The position numbers and the translations under genes were made by a program. From contig JAIWNF010000011.1 of the NCBI GenBank assembly GCA_025093555.1, forward strand, positions 620,001 through 684,000: a stretch of DNA of 64,000 nucleotides. Direction: 5' to 3'. Positions 40,494 to 52,173 of the stretch are shown here, piece by piece (position 1 is the stretch's first letter; every line of letters starts with the position of its first letter). The notes under the pieces are model-generated. The model was not told where the DNA came from, made no database searches, and was given only the letters and a program-made list of their open reading frames with translations. The DNA is from Circinella umbellata (Eukaryota > Mucoromycota > Mucoromycetes > Mucorales > Lichtheimiaceae).

Positions 40494-43400
40494 TCAATAA
40501 AAAACAAAGAATGAGGAAAAGGTAGAAAAAAAAGAAAAGAGGCAAGAGCGCTACTGTTACGTGTCCCCGACAACCGCATTTCAGGTTGGGGCGGAATTGT
40601 TGCCAAAGCAATAGTTTCCTTTTCTGCATTTTTGTAGTGGGAAATGAATAAACCAATCGGGTAATCCAGGGATACTTAATGTATACATGCGAGGAATATA
40701 ATTTTATGTAGATAGCATGGTCTATACAGAGCATAAATGTCTCAATTCGCTGTTAAGTAACGAAAAACGTATACTCCACGAACCAAAAAGTTCTTTAGCT
40801 TTCTCGGATAAAGGTTCTCTAGCAACAAGATCCGTTACTCATTTCAATCGTTTGTTATTGACATTTATTAAATAACATGGCGCGTTTCACTCTTGAATTC
40901 GGTTACGTCATTCAGCAAAGTCTCCTTTGACTTCAATATTCTTTCATGATTTTTCAACATATTTCCCATGACTATTATCACGTGTAGTTGGCACTCCTTT
41001 TTTTATTGCCACCAGAAAGTTATTATCTCGTAAATGTAACGAGGAATATAAGCAATTGATAACAATAAAAAGAAGGGTCCGTGTAACAATAACACAAAAG
41101 AGACGTCATTAGATCGACAAATTAATTCTTTAGACTCTGAGCCAACCGTTTTTCGAAACAATTAGTTATTCCCTTAAACATATAATTCCAATTTACATGA
41201 CAGTTTAACTTTTCTCGACTATCGTACCAAATATTTGTATTATAAAACAGTTCGATTTTCAATTTTGAACCGTTAAGTTTTTTGTTAGTCAAAAATTAAT
41301 AAAAAAAATTCTTCTGAAGTGATTCACTGTACAAGGATCGTGATGGAAACGAATTTAAGAGGTGACTTGTGTTGTAACCTTATCTAGTACTAGTAACAAA
41401 TATATTATCAATACGTAACAATTATATTGGCAATAACAAATATACGAATACTAACAAATATATGAATACGTAACAACAAATATATGAGTTACAACAAATA
41501 AATGCTGCATTATTTCTGCATGTAGCTTAGGTGATTAAGCAATGGCCAACAACTAGTGAGCGGCATGATGTGTTAAAATCTACGAGGTGTAGTGGTGAAA
41601 ATAAAGGTAATAAAGGAACTTATATAAGAAGGTCGTTGAATGAAAAAACTACGCATACGTAGAGTCAAGTACAATGTGGGCGACAATAATATAACGATGG
41701 GTCAGAAGTTGTCGGACAAGATAAACCTAGTGCTGATGGTCACTAATGCCGTACTATGACATAAAATGAAAGCCTACTAGCCCTCAGTCAAATATTTTTT
41801 TTCGATAATTTCCAAAAACTTGCTATATTTACAAGCCGCCTTATGAACACTGCGACGTGTTGAATATATGATGGTATAAAGAAGTTCTATAAAAATCTAG
41901 CTCGAATCAATAGTCGTGGCGTTAAGGAAAGAAAATGTTAACACTAATCAAGTGAAAGATAGAACAGCTATAATCCATTATATTAATATGGTTCTCAAGA
42001 AAGAAAGGCCTGTGATAGTTATAAACGAATACCAGAAAGTTTAACATCCCGTCACCTCAGTTATCGCAGTGTGTACACCAAAGATATACAACCACCAGTA
42101 TTTCTATTGATATTGGCGATTATACTGTTTGTTTTTTTACGTAGGTAATTAATACGTACGTATTAGAAGTACTTTCTAATTATGTTATATATGTGGTTAT
42201 GTACTAAAGCATAGTGGCGGCTATCATTTTAACGATTTGCAATAATCGATATGTTTTACGAGGTTTGGGTTTACATATTTCGTTTATCGCTTAAACTTAT
42301 TTAAATTTCATGCTATTTAGCAAAATTTAGCGAAGCTGTGAATAAAGTGACGAATAGCACAAAAAAAAAATCTTGTCCTGAAAACTTCGATGCAGATGAA
42401 TCGAATTACCACGCTATTGCTTTCGAACACAGATAGTATGTAGAGAGGAAATTTTATATCATAACAGGTTATTTATGGCTATTAAATGTAAAGGCATACG
42501 TAATATTTGACAATGTTGAAAAGCTAGCGACTGTTTAATTGATAAAACATTGACATAAGACCATCATATCATCAAACAATAAAACCCGCTTTACATTGTT
42601 TGACATGCATGCTAATATTTATTTTTACTATAAATAGTGAAATCGTTAATAAATTGAGTTAGTACTCTATAAAACCATTTTCTAGTAAATAGTATGGGAT
42701 TCAATGCGCTGTGCTCTTCTTATTTTTCATATTAAATCAAGTCTCCTCAACACACAAATGAATAATTGAGTTTCTAAAAGAAATTGACTTTCAATGTGAG
42801 GTACAAGAGTTATGTAAAAAAAAAAGATTTGCAATCATTTATACCGCTTCTACTACGTAGGCTTGTAATTACCACTAACCCATGCTGGAGACATTTTCAA
42901 TTAAAAACAGGAACGGTAACACGAATTCAACTTATATAGTAGAAGAATGTGTACTACCCAAAATGAATTTGTTTGGAAGAAACCATGAGAAAAATTGGAT
43001 GGAGTTAATACTTTTTACACTTCATTATAGAAGACATTAAATTTCGACAAAACCTATTTTCCGACCTATCTTTACCTTTTATTGTTACTAATAAAAGTTT
43101 TGTCAGTTTTACACTATTATGCATAGCTATATTAGACAATGACGTTCAGATTGAGCAAAAATTATACTGTATGAAAAGCCGCGGCTTCAATGCTCTCCGT
43201 TGAAGTGTGTTTTATTTGGGATTGACTGGTCGAAAGAGAAGGAAAGGATGAACTCCGAAAACTACATACGGCTAACTCGTTCGTAGTGATGTTGGACACG
43301 CACATGGTTTAATATAAAGAATTCTAGCAGGTCATCATTACGTGTGTAATTAATTGAATGAGTAGCTGCGATAAATTCAACATCGTATAGATACTTGGTA

Positions 43401-43722
43401 TATACAAAAGAAAATGAAAAGTAATAATTAGCTGAATAGTTTGTGTTATTTATATACAAATTTTCTTGTTGGTCTCAAAAACCAATTTCTTTGCTGTAAA
43501 ATAAATGACTGCCCTGAATTCGTCTAAAATTTTGTGGCGACACAAATCGATAGGTGGTACAACTTTTCTGATAGCGTCAATATAAGTGTCACCTCACAAG
43601 ATATATTTTACTTCTTTTTTTTTTACTCATCATCCTTTGTTCCACACTTCTTTGTCTTCCTCTCTCTCCCTCTCTCTTTTCGTTTTTTTCGTTTTTTTTT
43701 ACTTCATCGAAAAATTTATATT
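40494..43722. other. Long gene-poor stretch
   Basis: About 3.2 kb of AT-rich DNA with no supportable coding exon. Degenerate short repeats of the aacaaatata/aatacgtaac kind run from about 41395 to 41505. At 41516-41590 there is a tRNA-like segment: an A-box-like tagcttaggtga (41523), a perfect 4-bp D stem (gctt/aagc) and a B-box-like tgttaaaatct (41571), but no matching acceptor or anticodon stems. A T-rich promoter-like tract precedes 43723. Confidence 0.45.
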
Positions 43723-44553
43723 ATGGGTTTTACTCTTTGGCCTGGTGTTTACGTACCAGACTGGAACCTTTTGACAGGTGGCGCTACCCTCTATGGCGCT
43801 ATTATGGGACTAACATCTGTACTTACCGAAAAAGAAACCCCCATGGCTTATTCCAAGTTTGGAAGTATTGCTGGCATTAGTCAACTTCCTAGTCAGATTG
43901 GTATGTTTGTTATCTACATCCCAAGTGTTGTTGTAGCTATTCTTAACAGAAATGCAAGCGATGTCACCCGTTTCCAAATCGTGAATGCCGTCACCTTTGT
44001 ACACTTCATGAAGCGTGTTTTAGAAGTCGCATTTGTTCATGTTTACAGTGGTAACACGGATCTGAAGACATCTGTCACCATTGCAGCAACATATGCTACG
44101 ACTGCAGCACTCAATCTTGCTGTCGTTTCTCGTATGCCCGCAAGCACTTTTACACACGGTTTCTACGTTGCTGGTTTAGCCTGTTTTATAATTGGTGAAC
44201 TTGTCAATGGTTATCATCACATTCTTCTTCGTCGTTTGCGTACCAAGGCCGCTAAAGAAACCTCCAAGATTAACGAATTAAAGGAAATAAAAGAAAGAAA
44301 GAAAAACTACTTTCTTCCCCGCGGAGGATTGTTTGATTACGCCGTTACACCTCATTACGCAGCGGAACAACTTAGTTTCCTAGGTATTATGCTTCTTAGT
44401 CAAAACACAGCTTCCATGTCCGTTCTCAGCTTTCCCTTCATCTACTTGACAATTCGCTCCAAGAGCACATACGAATGGTACAAGGGACGCTTATCTGACG
44501 ATGAAAAGAAAGAGTTACAAACTCGTTATAAGTTAATACCCGGAATCTGGTGA
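43723..44553 (+). CDS. Steroid 5-alpha-reductase-like multi-pass membrane protein
   Basis: Single exon, 276 aa from the ATG at 43723; the open frame extends upstream to 43534 but through pyrimidine-tract sequence giving Phe/Ser runs. Several hydrophobic segments and the C-terminal block NGYHHILLRRLRTKA, then PRGGLFDYAVTPHYAAEQ, resemble the 3-oxo-5-alpha-steroid 4-dehydrogenase C-terminal domain (SRD5A, Tsc13/TECR and Dfg10 families), in which the Gly-Gly-Leu-Phe and Pro-x-Tyr residues line the NADPH site. The usual Cys-Pro and Gly-Glu around that motif are Thr-Pro and Ala-Glu here, so the substrate, and even reductase activity, are uncertain. Likely in the ER membrane. The C-rich codon use points to good expression. 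Confidence 0.75.
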   Translation: MGFTLWPGVYVPDWNLLTGGATLYGAIMGLTSVLTEKETPMAYSKFGSIAGISQLPSQIGMFVIYIPSVVVAILNRNASDVTRFQIVNAVTFVHFMKRVLEVAFVHVYSGNTDLKTSVTIAATYATTAALNLAVVSRMPASTFTHGFYVAGLACFIIGELVNGYHHILLRRLRTKAAKETSKINELKEIKERKKNYFLPRGGLFDYAVTPHYAAEQLSFLGIMLLSQNTASMSVLSFPFIYLTIRSKSTYEWYKGRLSDDEKKELQTRYKLIPGIW

Positions 44554-45435
44554 TAAAATTATTTTAGTTAAAAAAATCCGAATAAACTTTTTGTGATACC
44601 TTAAAAAAAATATAATCAATTTCTAATTCCCCCCGCTTGTCTATTTACAAATATGGATTCAGGATGTGTGTGTTTTTTATAAATATGTGTTGTATCGAGA
44701 TTGTGTTGTTCCCGAAAATGGGATAGAGGCAATTTTTCTCTTTATATTTAGCTGTTTGACGTCGCTGTTTATTAATACGTACATCGTCCATTTTTAAATT
44801 ATTATATAATAATTATATTTTTGATCTAACTCATTTTTGTTAATAAACTCATGATCTTGGATATATGATCCGAACATGTTCTTATTGACATTTTTTTGCT
44901 TTTATAATGATGTATTTACGAATCATTTCTAGTACATAAAACACGTGTTTTGAAAACATCCAAATTGTAGACTATTGGAGTATATTAAAAATATAACGTA
45001 ATACATTATACATTATACCAGTGTCAAATTATGTTTCTTATATTAAATAATGATAGTTCTGTTATTTGAAAAGTTAAATAATTGAGATAAATGTTTGATG
45101 AGTAATGGTTCCAACAGGACTGATAGCAAGACCATAAAGTTTCTCTTTATTTTATATGTAAATGTGCACAAATGGTAGTATGTATCGCGTTTTTCTACAT
45201 CATTTTGTACATGTTTTTTAATGCCCATAGGCTCATGTTAATGTAATATCATTTTTGTCTAAAACGATCTGACTAACTTATCTATATACGATAACTCCTA
45301 TTCACTGATTTCATGTTTGTATTTATTGATATTATGTGTATGTGTTGCCAGTAGGAAACGAGGGTATATATATTATATATACGATTATTTTGGTATTGTA
45401 TAACAGTATATAGAAAGCAAGAATGCCGTAGTTTT
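44554..45435. other. Convergent 3' intergenic region
   Basis: AT-rich sequence between the ends of the reductase-like gene (+) and the MoxR-like gene (-). It carries aataaa signals (for example 44581) and no convincing gene. Confidence 0.5.
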
Positions 45436-47221
45436 TCACACAGGTACATATACGATACGCAGTACGTCTGCTACGACATCTGTTATTGCCCTTGTCTGTG
45501 ATTCATTTTCTTTGCGCAAAACTCGGATACGATGACCTAGTACCTTATCAGCGGCAATTGTAACCAAATCTGGTGTTAAATAATCCCTTTGGAATAAAGC
45601 AGCTAGTGCTCTAGAACCATAATTAACCATCATATACATAATGTTATCAACCTTCGAATAAACAAGATAGAAAAAGAAAAAAAAAACTGCAACATACTTT
45701 GTGACCAAAACAAATTCTTGTGAGGCTCTTGCTGTAAGCCCACCTTGTATAAGAGGATGTGTTCGAATACCAACAACTATATCACGAATATAACGCGTAA
45801 TATCGATATTAACGTAAACACGAGAAACTTGAGATGCTAAAGTTTTGATTTCCTTATTTATATAATAATATAAATCAGTCTTCTATTTACATACCCTTTT
45901 CACTACTTTTCCTTTATTTCGATCCAGAATTATAAAGTATTTAGTTTACCTCATTTTTCACAAGTGCTGTACGTCGTACTGGTCCACGTGGAGTACCAAA
46001 CGATCCAAATGCATCCTCGTCAAAATTATAGCTTACAAAAAATCTATCCAGCTTTTCAGAAAAAAAAAAAACCAATAGCATATTAGTCCCCTTCTTTTTC
46101 CCTTTGGATTATATGATTATAAAATCATACCAATTGAGAAGCTGTAGTTGTATGTTTGTAGTTTTGTGGTAAAACTGCAATAACAATAAAATATGGTTTC
46201 GGTACAGTATGCCGTGCATTGGAGATCTTGAGTTCTTTTGCAACAATAAGCTTTTTTTTGTTTATGTTAGTTTTGTACAAAGTTGAGATAGTGAAGAGTT
46301 GAGTATTATAAAGAAAAAGATTGAATTACCTCGAGTAATGTAGCTTGAACAAGTTCATTTGTATCATCCAGTCGCTGTATAATAACAGATTGTGCTATCT
46401 TACCACTAGATGATCGTTGTAGCGGTTCTCCAATGGTGTACTCAGATTCCTTTCTACTACTGCTTGCTGCACTCATGGTATCTCTTCGATCAGTAGATAA
46501 ATGGGTATAGCGTATATTTTGAGGAGGAGATCGTCGTCTGGTTGGTACATTGAAATCAATAGGACTGACTGGGTGAACGCTACGATTATCCTCTTCATAC
46601 TAATGCAATTAATTATTAGCTGCGTTAGATATGTAAATAAGAGTACAAAAAGAGACATTATTATACTTCTTTTGTATCATTACATGGTTACGGTTGCCCA
46701 TCGTTTTAAAACTTGGATATGATAATAATGATGGTCTTGAATCTAATGCTTGCATCGATTGTGCTGATCTATGTCTACTAACACTATCGGATGGTGGATG
46801 CAATGAATCTCCAAATAATTTATGTGAGCTATTTCTGTGCTCAGTTGACTCGGTATACTCATCCCTAGTTGCTGCAAAAAGTGAATGAACAAGATCGCTA
46901 GGATTCTGATTCTGGTGACAGATCACATTTGCTGTAGAGAATCCAAATAAGCAACGGCATATCTGTTTAAAAAAATATTTTGTATTACTTAGTAATAAGT
47001 AGACAAATGAATTATGAAAAGTATAAAATTATTACCAAAGTAGCCATTTGAGAAACCTCGGGTAAGCGATGAGGAGCAGCTGTAAGAATCAGGTGTTTAT
47101 CGCGTCCAGAAATTAGACATAGTAATATGGATATAAATAAATCGTTATGAAACGCAAATCCAGCTTGTTTTTTGAGTATAGCTAAACGTTGTTGAATAGA
47201 TTCTTTAGTCGGTTGAGACAT
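45436..47221 (-). CDS. MoxR/ChlI-like AAA protein with degenerate ATP site
   Basis: Seven exons on the reverse strand (47221-47036, 46962-46684, 46599-46330, 46250-46131, 46051-45950, 45852-45698, 45610-45436) join in frame to 428 aa. The C-terminal part (RVYVNIDITRYIRDIVVGIR, THPLIQGGLTARASQEFV, KALAALFQRDYLTPDLV, TIAADKVLGHRIRV) matches the lid region of MoxR and Mg-chelatase ChlI-type AAA+ ATPases. The N-terminus keeps the position of the ATP-binding strand and loop (LISGRDKHLILTAAP) but has no GxxGxGKS/T, and no clear Walker B Asp-Glu is seen. A Ser/Arg-rich insertion (about residues 95-200) separates the halves. Biochemical role unknown; a non-catalytic adaptor is possible. Exon joins are well supported. 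Confidence 0.75.
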
Positions 47222-47935
47222 TTTAAAGGGTTCGATCGATAAATGAGAGAGGTGAAAAGGACTTAAAACAAGACGAAGGTAAGAACATAGAGCACCCCAA
47301 TAATGCTTTTATGATCGACGAGAAAGGAAAATGGGTTCCCGTTACACATACTGGTTTTTTGTCTTTTTTGTTATGCATATTATTCTAAACTTGAGAAAAT
47401 TCGTAAGAGCTGTTGACATATGAAAATAAGATTCTTTTTTGTAAACAAAAACCATATATTACCATGTAGGAATCAAAATATTAAGAGAGTAAATTCCTTT
47501 ACTTCTCATCAAAGCCTGTTCTACTAATATATGTTCATCATGCACAAAACACTACACAACAAAGTACGTCAGACACATATCAATTAATTAAATAATAGTA
47601 ATAAAAAAAAGACAATATATGAATAAGTTTTGGATAAATGAATTCTCTAAATAACGTTATTATGTCCTTATTTCTTTTTTAAAAAAATAACTTCTCGTGA
47701 AAAAAAAGTACATGGAGATAAGCGAAAACAATAATAATAATAAAAATATCCTCTCATTGCCGAAAATCGTCGCTTTGTGTACAAAATGGAAATGCTAGGT
47801 GATTATATTTATTTGGGAGGGCTAATAAAAAGATTTTAAAGTAATAATATAAGAATTATCATAAAAAAAGAAAGTTAGATATCCAATATTACACTTCATG
47901 TATATATAATAACCAATTGTCAATTAAAAGAATAC
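47222..47935. other. Promoter of the MoxR-like gene and 3' region of CYT1
   Basis: AT-rich sequence with no reading frame of interest between two reverse-strand genes. A/T homopolymers near 47690-47740. No RNA gene is recognised. Confidence 0.5.
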
Positions 47936-49424
47936 TTACTTGTACACGATCTTTCTAGACTTAATAGGAGCCCACTTGAAACGCTTGAGCCAGATGGACA
48001 AAAGGGTCAAACCTGACAAGATAATAGTGGCCTTCATACCCATCTTCTTACGATCATCGTGCTCAGGTTCAGCAGCCCAGGCCAAGAAAGTACTGACATC
48101 CTTAGCCATTTGAGAAGTAGTAGCGGGAGTACCATCTTCATATTCAACAACTTCATCGAAAAGAACACGGGCCATGGCAATAGCACCACCTGGGAAGTAG
48201 GGGTTATAGTTCAAACCTTCACGGACTTCGACACCTCCGGGTGGGTCCATATAGCCAGTAAGAAGAGCAAAGACATAATCTTCACCACCGTGACGAGCCT
48301 TGGTAATCAAAGAAAGATCTGGGGGCAAAGCACCGGCGTTACCAGCACGGGCAGCTTCTTCGTTAGCATAAGGTTGGGGCATGTAATCAGAAGGCTAAGA
48401 AAAAACAAAGTAATTTATATATTAGTTTCCAAAAGCAACATATATAAAACTCTTCTTTCTTTACTAATTCCTTTCTTTCTGACTCTCTCAAATAATCATA
48501 TTCTTTTCTTTACCTTGCCAGGTCTCATGAACATATCACCATTGTCATCAGGACCATCTTGATATTCGACTTCTTCAGCCATAGCCTTAACTTCATCCTC
48601 AGAGTGAGAGACACCGATCAAGTTTCTCCAGGCAATACGATCGAGGGAGTGACAAGCAGAGCAAACTTCTCTGTAGACTTGGTAACCACGACGAATACTG
48701 CCAAAAAATTAAAAGAAAAAAAAAAAAGATCATCAGTTTTTTTTTCTACTCCTTCAAAATTATCCATTATCGTAACTTTCTTTTTCTTTCTCTTTTTCGA
48801 TTAATCGTTTTGTACGTACGAGGCGTGATCATAAGTGCTCATTGGGCCGTTATGGGGCCAAGGATGCGAAGGGGGGTGAAGACCTTCATCGGCCATGTTG
48901 GCAGAGATACCACTATCAGCATACATGTATGCCAAACCGGTGGCACCAACGATACCAGCAGTAACAGCAGCAACTTGCTTAGGATGCTGAAAAAAAAGAA
49001 GTTGATTATAAAAGAATATATATGTCGGTCAGTCAGTTATTATATTTTTTGTTTAATTCCAGGCTAATAACTTCGTCAAATCATAATAAAATAAAAGCGA
49101 TCCAAAATAAAATTACATACTTGGGCAGCAGCAGGCTTAGTTGACGCGAAACGGGCCTAATGAATTAATAGATATTTTATTTAAATGGTCAGTTTCGATA
49201 ATAGTTTTTGTTATTGTTGAAAGGATGTGATTTCGCGTTGTATAGGGAACCCCCCGAAAAATAAATAATAGTAATAGTAAAAAAAAACATTTCGCGTGTG
49301 GCGTGATTTGTTGTGATTATTGTTGTAATGTTTTTATCCCCGTAAATTGATAATTTACCTGAACAGAGGGCTTGAATCCCTGTTGAACAGAACGCTTCGT
49401 TACGGGAGCAATCCGGGAGAACAT
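47936..49424 (-). CDS. CYT1: Cytochrome c1, heme protein of respiratory complex III
   Basis: Five exons on the reverse strand (49424-49359, 49156-49121, 48986-48820, 48697-48514, 48394-47936) give 303 aa. The N-terminus ([15 protein letters not shown]... ARFAST) is a mitochondrial presequence followed by a hydrophobic sorting segment (about residues 39-53), as in bipartite targeting of cytochrome c1. The heme-attachment motif is [18 protein letters not shown] and [19 protein letters not shown], with [16 protein letters not shown] and the axial Met region, are classic for the family. A single C-terminal membrane anchor ([18 protein letters not shown]) ends in a basic tail. It passes electrons from the Rieske protein to cytochrome c in the inner membrane. 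A CRE-type site stands about 180 bp upstream. Confidence 0.97.
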
Positions 49425-50268
49425 GAGGTAAAGAGTAGGGAGGAGTAGGGGGTATGTCCAACAAGCAAAGAAGACAGAAAAAAAAGCAACAGCCGAGTTG
49501 GGTTTTGGGGAGCTTGGCTGGACAAAAAGAAGGGAAGTTTTGTTGACTCTCAAAAATAAAATTTGTTCGTTAGAGCCCCCGCTGTCTGTTTTACTTAACC
49601 AACGTGACGTCAAAATAGGGCGGGGTTACAGCTCCTGGACGAAGACGAACGGATTTTCAGGCGCATGCACAATAAAGTCTTTTTTTTTTATTACCCCGGA
49701 TTGTATAGTTGACATGAGCAGTCATGTACATTTGAAAATGATGTATGTATTCTATACAAGTAGAAATTATTTTATAGTACAATATGAATAATAAACACTA
49801 TAGGAAGAGGAAGAAAAGATCTTTTAGTTGGTATTTATTACTAGGGTACAATGTTTTGTCGCTAAGCAACAGTTGTTTTTCCTTGGGGGAAAAATCCCAT
49901 AAAATAATTTTTCTCATGGAGATAAATGACTTGTTAATAACTATGTTGTTATTAACTGTGGTAATAAACGTTTTTGAGGTGTAACTTAGGAACGATACCA
50001 CGACAACATATTTTTTATGATAATGAAGTTTTAAATACATTTCAAATTAAAAATGTTCGACGTAGAAGGAAGTATCACTTATAATCTTCTAGCTACGTGT
50101 TTTAATATAACTGGCTATAACGCAAAATTAGAAAACTGGTTAAAGATCGATATTAATATTATATAGATCACTATTAAACAAATTGAACATCTCAATAAGC
50201 TTTGATATGTTTCCTCTTTATTTAATATCATTTATCATCTTTACTCATGAACACCATGGGTTCATTTG
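49425..50268. other. CYT1 upstream region and Derlin 3' region
   Basis: No gene is seen. GC-richer than its surroundings between about 49560 and 49670, next to the CYT1 start, with a CRE-like palindrome and a GC box. Confidence 0.5.
49605..49625. promoter_or_regulatory. CRE-like site and GC box upstream of CYT1
   Basis: The perfect octamer tgacgtca (49605-49612), the consensus for CREB/ATF-type bZIP factors, is followed six bases on by gggcgggg (49618-49625), a C2H2-zinc-finger type GC box. Both lie about 180-200 bp upstream of the CYT1 start codon in otherwise AT-rich DNA. This suggests carbon- or stress-responsive control of respiration. Confidence 0.4.
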
Positions 50269-51341
50269 TTAAGATCCTAATCGCTGACCCCGTCCCCATG
50301 AATGACCACCAAATACATTCGTACGTGGTGCTTGTTGTTGCTGTTGTTGTTGATTACCAGGCCACATTTGAAACGCACCACCGGCAGTAAATCCTCCTCT
50401 TGCTGTAGTTGGTGGAAACAAACGTTGAAGAAAAGCAGGTGTGGACAAATATCGTCGACCACCTTGGCTTGGATATGTTGTTGTAAGATAATAGTATATG
50501 TGCGCAGCAGCAATTCCAACTAAGGAACCAACGACATTACCTCCAGGCGTTAAGTAATTGTATCCAACAAGTACCCATGGAAGATATCGTGCCTATTGAA
50601 TACGGATCATTAGTTTTCCCTTTTTTTTTCTTTTATGCATCTCCTTTGCATATAAATAACATAAAAATAAATAGATAAGTTACTTTAAATCGAATACCAA
50701 ACATAAATGACATTGGGACATCACGATAATGTTGGGACCACAAATAGGTTAGAGTCATGATTAATCCGTCGCTTAATACTAAAAGATCCAAGTAACGCGC
50801 TGCAGCCTATAAAGTAACCATTATTCCAAGCAGTTGTCAATATATATTACTATAACACCATTATTATTAAAAAAACGTTTCTTTTTTTGACTTTACCAGC
50901 TGCATAATCGAAGTGAGAAGAAGAAAATAAAGATAATCGGCCGTTCTACCAGCAAAAACTTCATTTTCTAATTGAACTGATTGACGGTATGAAAAGTAAA
51001 GATTCATTGCAAATCCCAAGTCGAGTTTATTAAGAAAGAATGAAGTAATTAAACGCCATAACTACATTTGTTTAAATGAATATTAATAAGTTGCTTAAAA
51101 TATAAATAAATATTATAATCACTTTTTTTTTCGCGAATAGCAAAAAAAAAAAAAGTACACGTACCTGTAATTTGGAGATTGCAGTCCAGTTTAATATTAA
51201 ATGGTAAGGACTAACAAGTCCTAACGCGGGAGCTACGGTTGTAGCTATGGATAGTGTAAAAACAGCTTTTGTAATGGGAGGTATTGATTGATACCATTCT
51301 ATAAGCTCATTTCGAGGTCGAGGTGGTGTTTGTGGCGGCAT
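50269..51341 (-). CDS. DER1: Derlin (Der1-like ER membrane protein)
   Basis: Four exons on the reverse strand (51341-51165, 51061-50897, 50806-50684, 50592-50269) give 262 aa. The start (NELIEWYQSIPPITK) and the block LWRLITSFFLNKLDLGFAMN match the Derlin rhomboid-pseudoprotease fold. GRTADYLYFLLLTSIMQL, YLWSQHYRDVPMSFMFGIRF and YLPWVLVGYNYLTPG follow, each with membrane segments. No catalytic Ser-His pair of active rhomboids is expected. A Gln run and GHSWGRGQRLG tail, of the SHP-box type that binds p97/Cdc48, close the protein. Derlins help extract misfolded proteins from the ER for degradation. It shares an 832-bp upstream region with the Reeler-domain gene. Confidence 0.93.
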
Positions 51342-52173
51342 AAGTAACTATATTAATGTGAAGAAAGAAAAATGTACACGTTGTTAATTTATTAAGCGAC
51401 GAAAATGTCCGAAGTTTTGTGATTTTCTACTTTGGTGTGTGCCTGCTTTTTCCCTAGTTGCTACATGAGTGATTTTTCCTTCCAAGCTATTATTAATAAG
51501 AATCAAATAACAATTTGATACTATAAAAAAGAATTGTTATCTTGTTTCAACTCTTATTGATCTTTCAAAAAAAGAAAAAAACCACACCACTTTTTTTGTG
51601 GATTATTTTATGCAACATGCTTTTAAAAATTTAATGGTGTTATTTGCGTTGAATTTGAAGCCAAGATTATTTCATAATACTTCACAACAAAAGCTATTAT
51701 ATCATTCCTCACCTTGAATATCATTCCTCTTTGTTCTTATATGATTACCTTTCACTTAAATAATTATGAATCAAAAAAAGCTATCGCTTATATTAAAAAC
51801 CTGCTCGTTAATCTACGATAACAATAATCTATTTAATATTATATTACACATAAGGTCTAACCTGAACAACAACGACAATAATAATAATAAAAAAAAGTAG
51901 TATTTGTTTAAATCTTCTAATATCATCAATTTAGCACACAAATATGCATACTATTTTGTTTAGATAAACTTAATTGATCATTACTATCATTTTTTTTCTT
52001 TCTTTTTTCCTTCATATCATGCCCACTACTGAAACACATGTAGAACAAAAATTCTGCTAGCCAATCCAAAAAGGCGCTCTATTATTTAGGGGAAACAAAA
52101 GTTTAACAACTTTGAGAAAACAGTTTTCTTTAAACTTAAATATTGCTTTCCCCGACAACGACCTATAGAAGAG
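51342..52173. other. Bidirectional upstream region (Derlin / Reeler-domain protein)
   Basis: Divergent promoter interval with T-rich and A-rich tracts and no reading frame of interest. Confidence 0.5.

Noticed and set aside
43534..43722. Longer N-terminus of the 5-alpha-reductase-like protein
   Set aside because: The added residues derive from a pyrimidine-rich promoter tract; MGFTLWPG at 43723 fits a membrane protein start.
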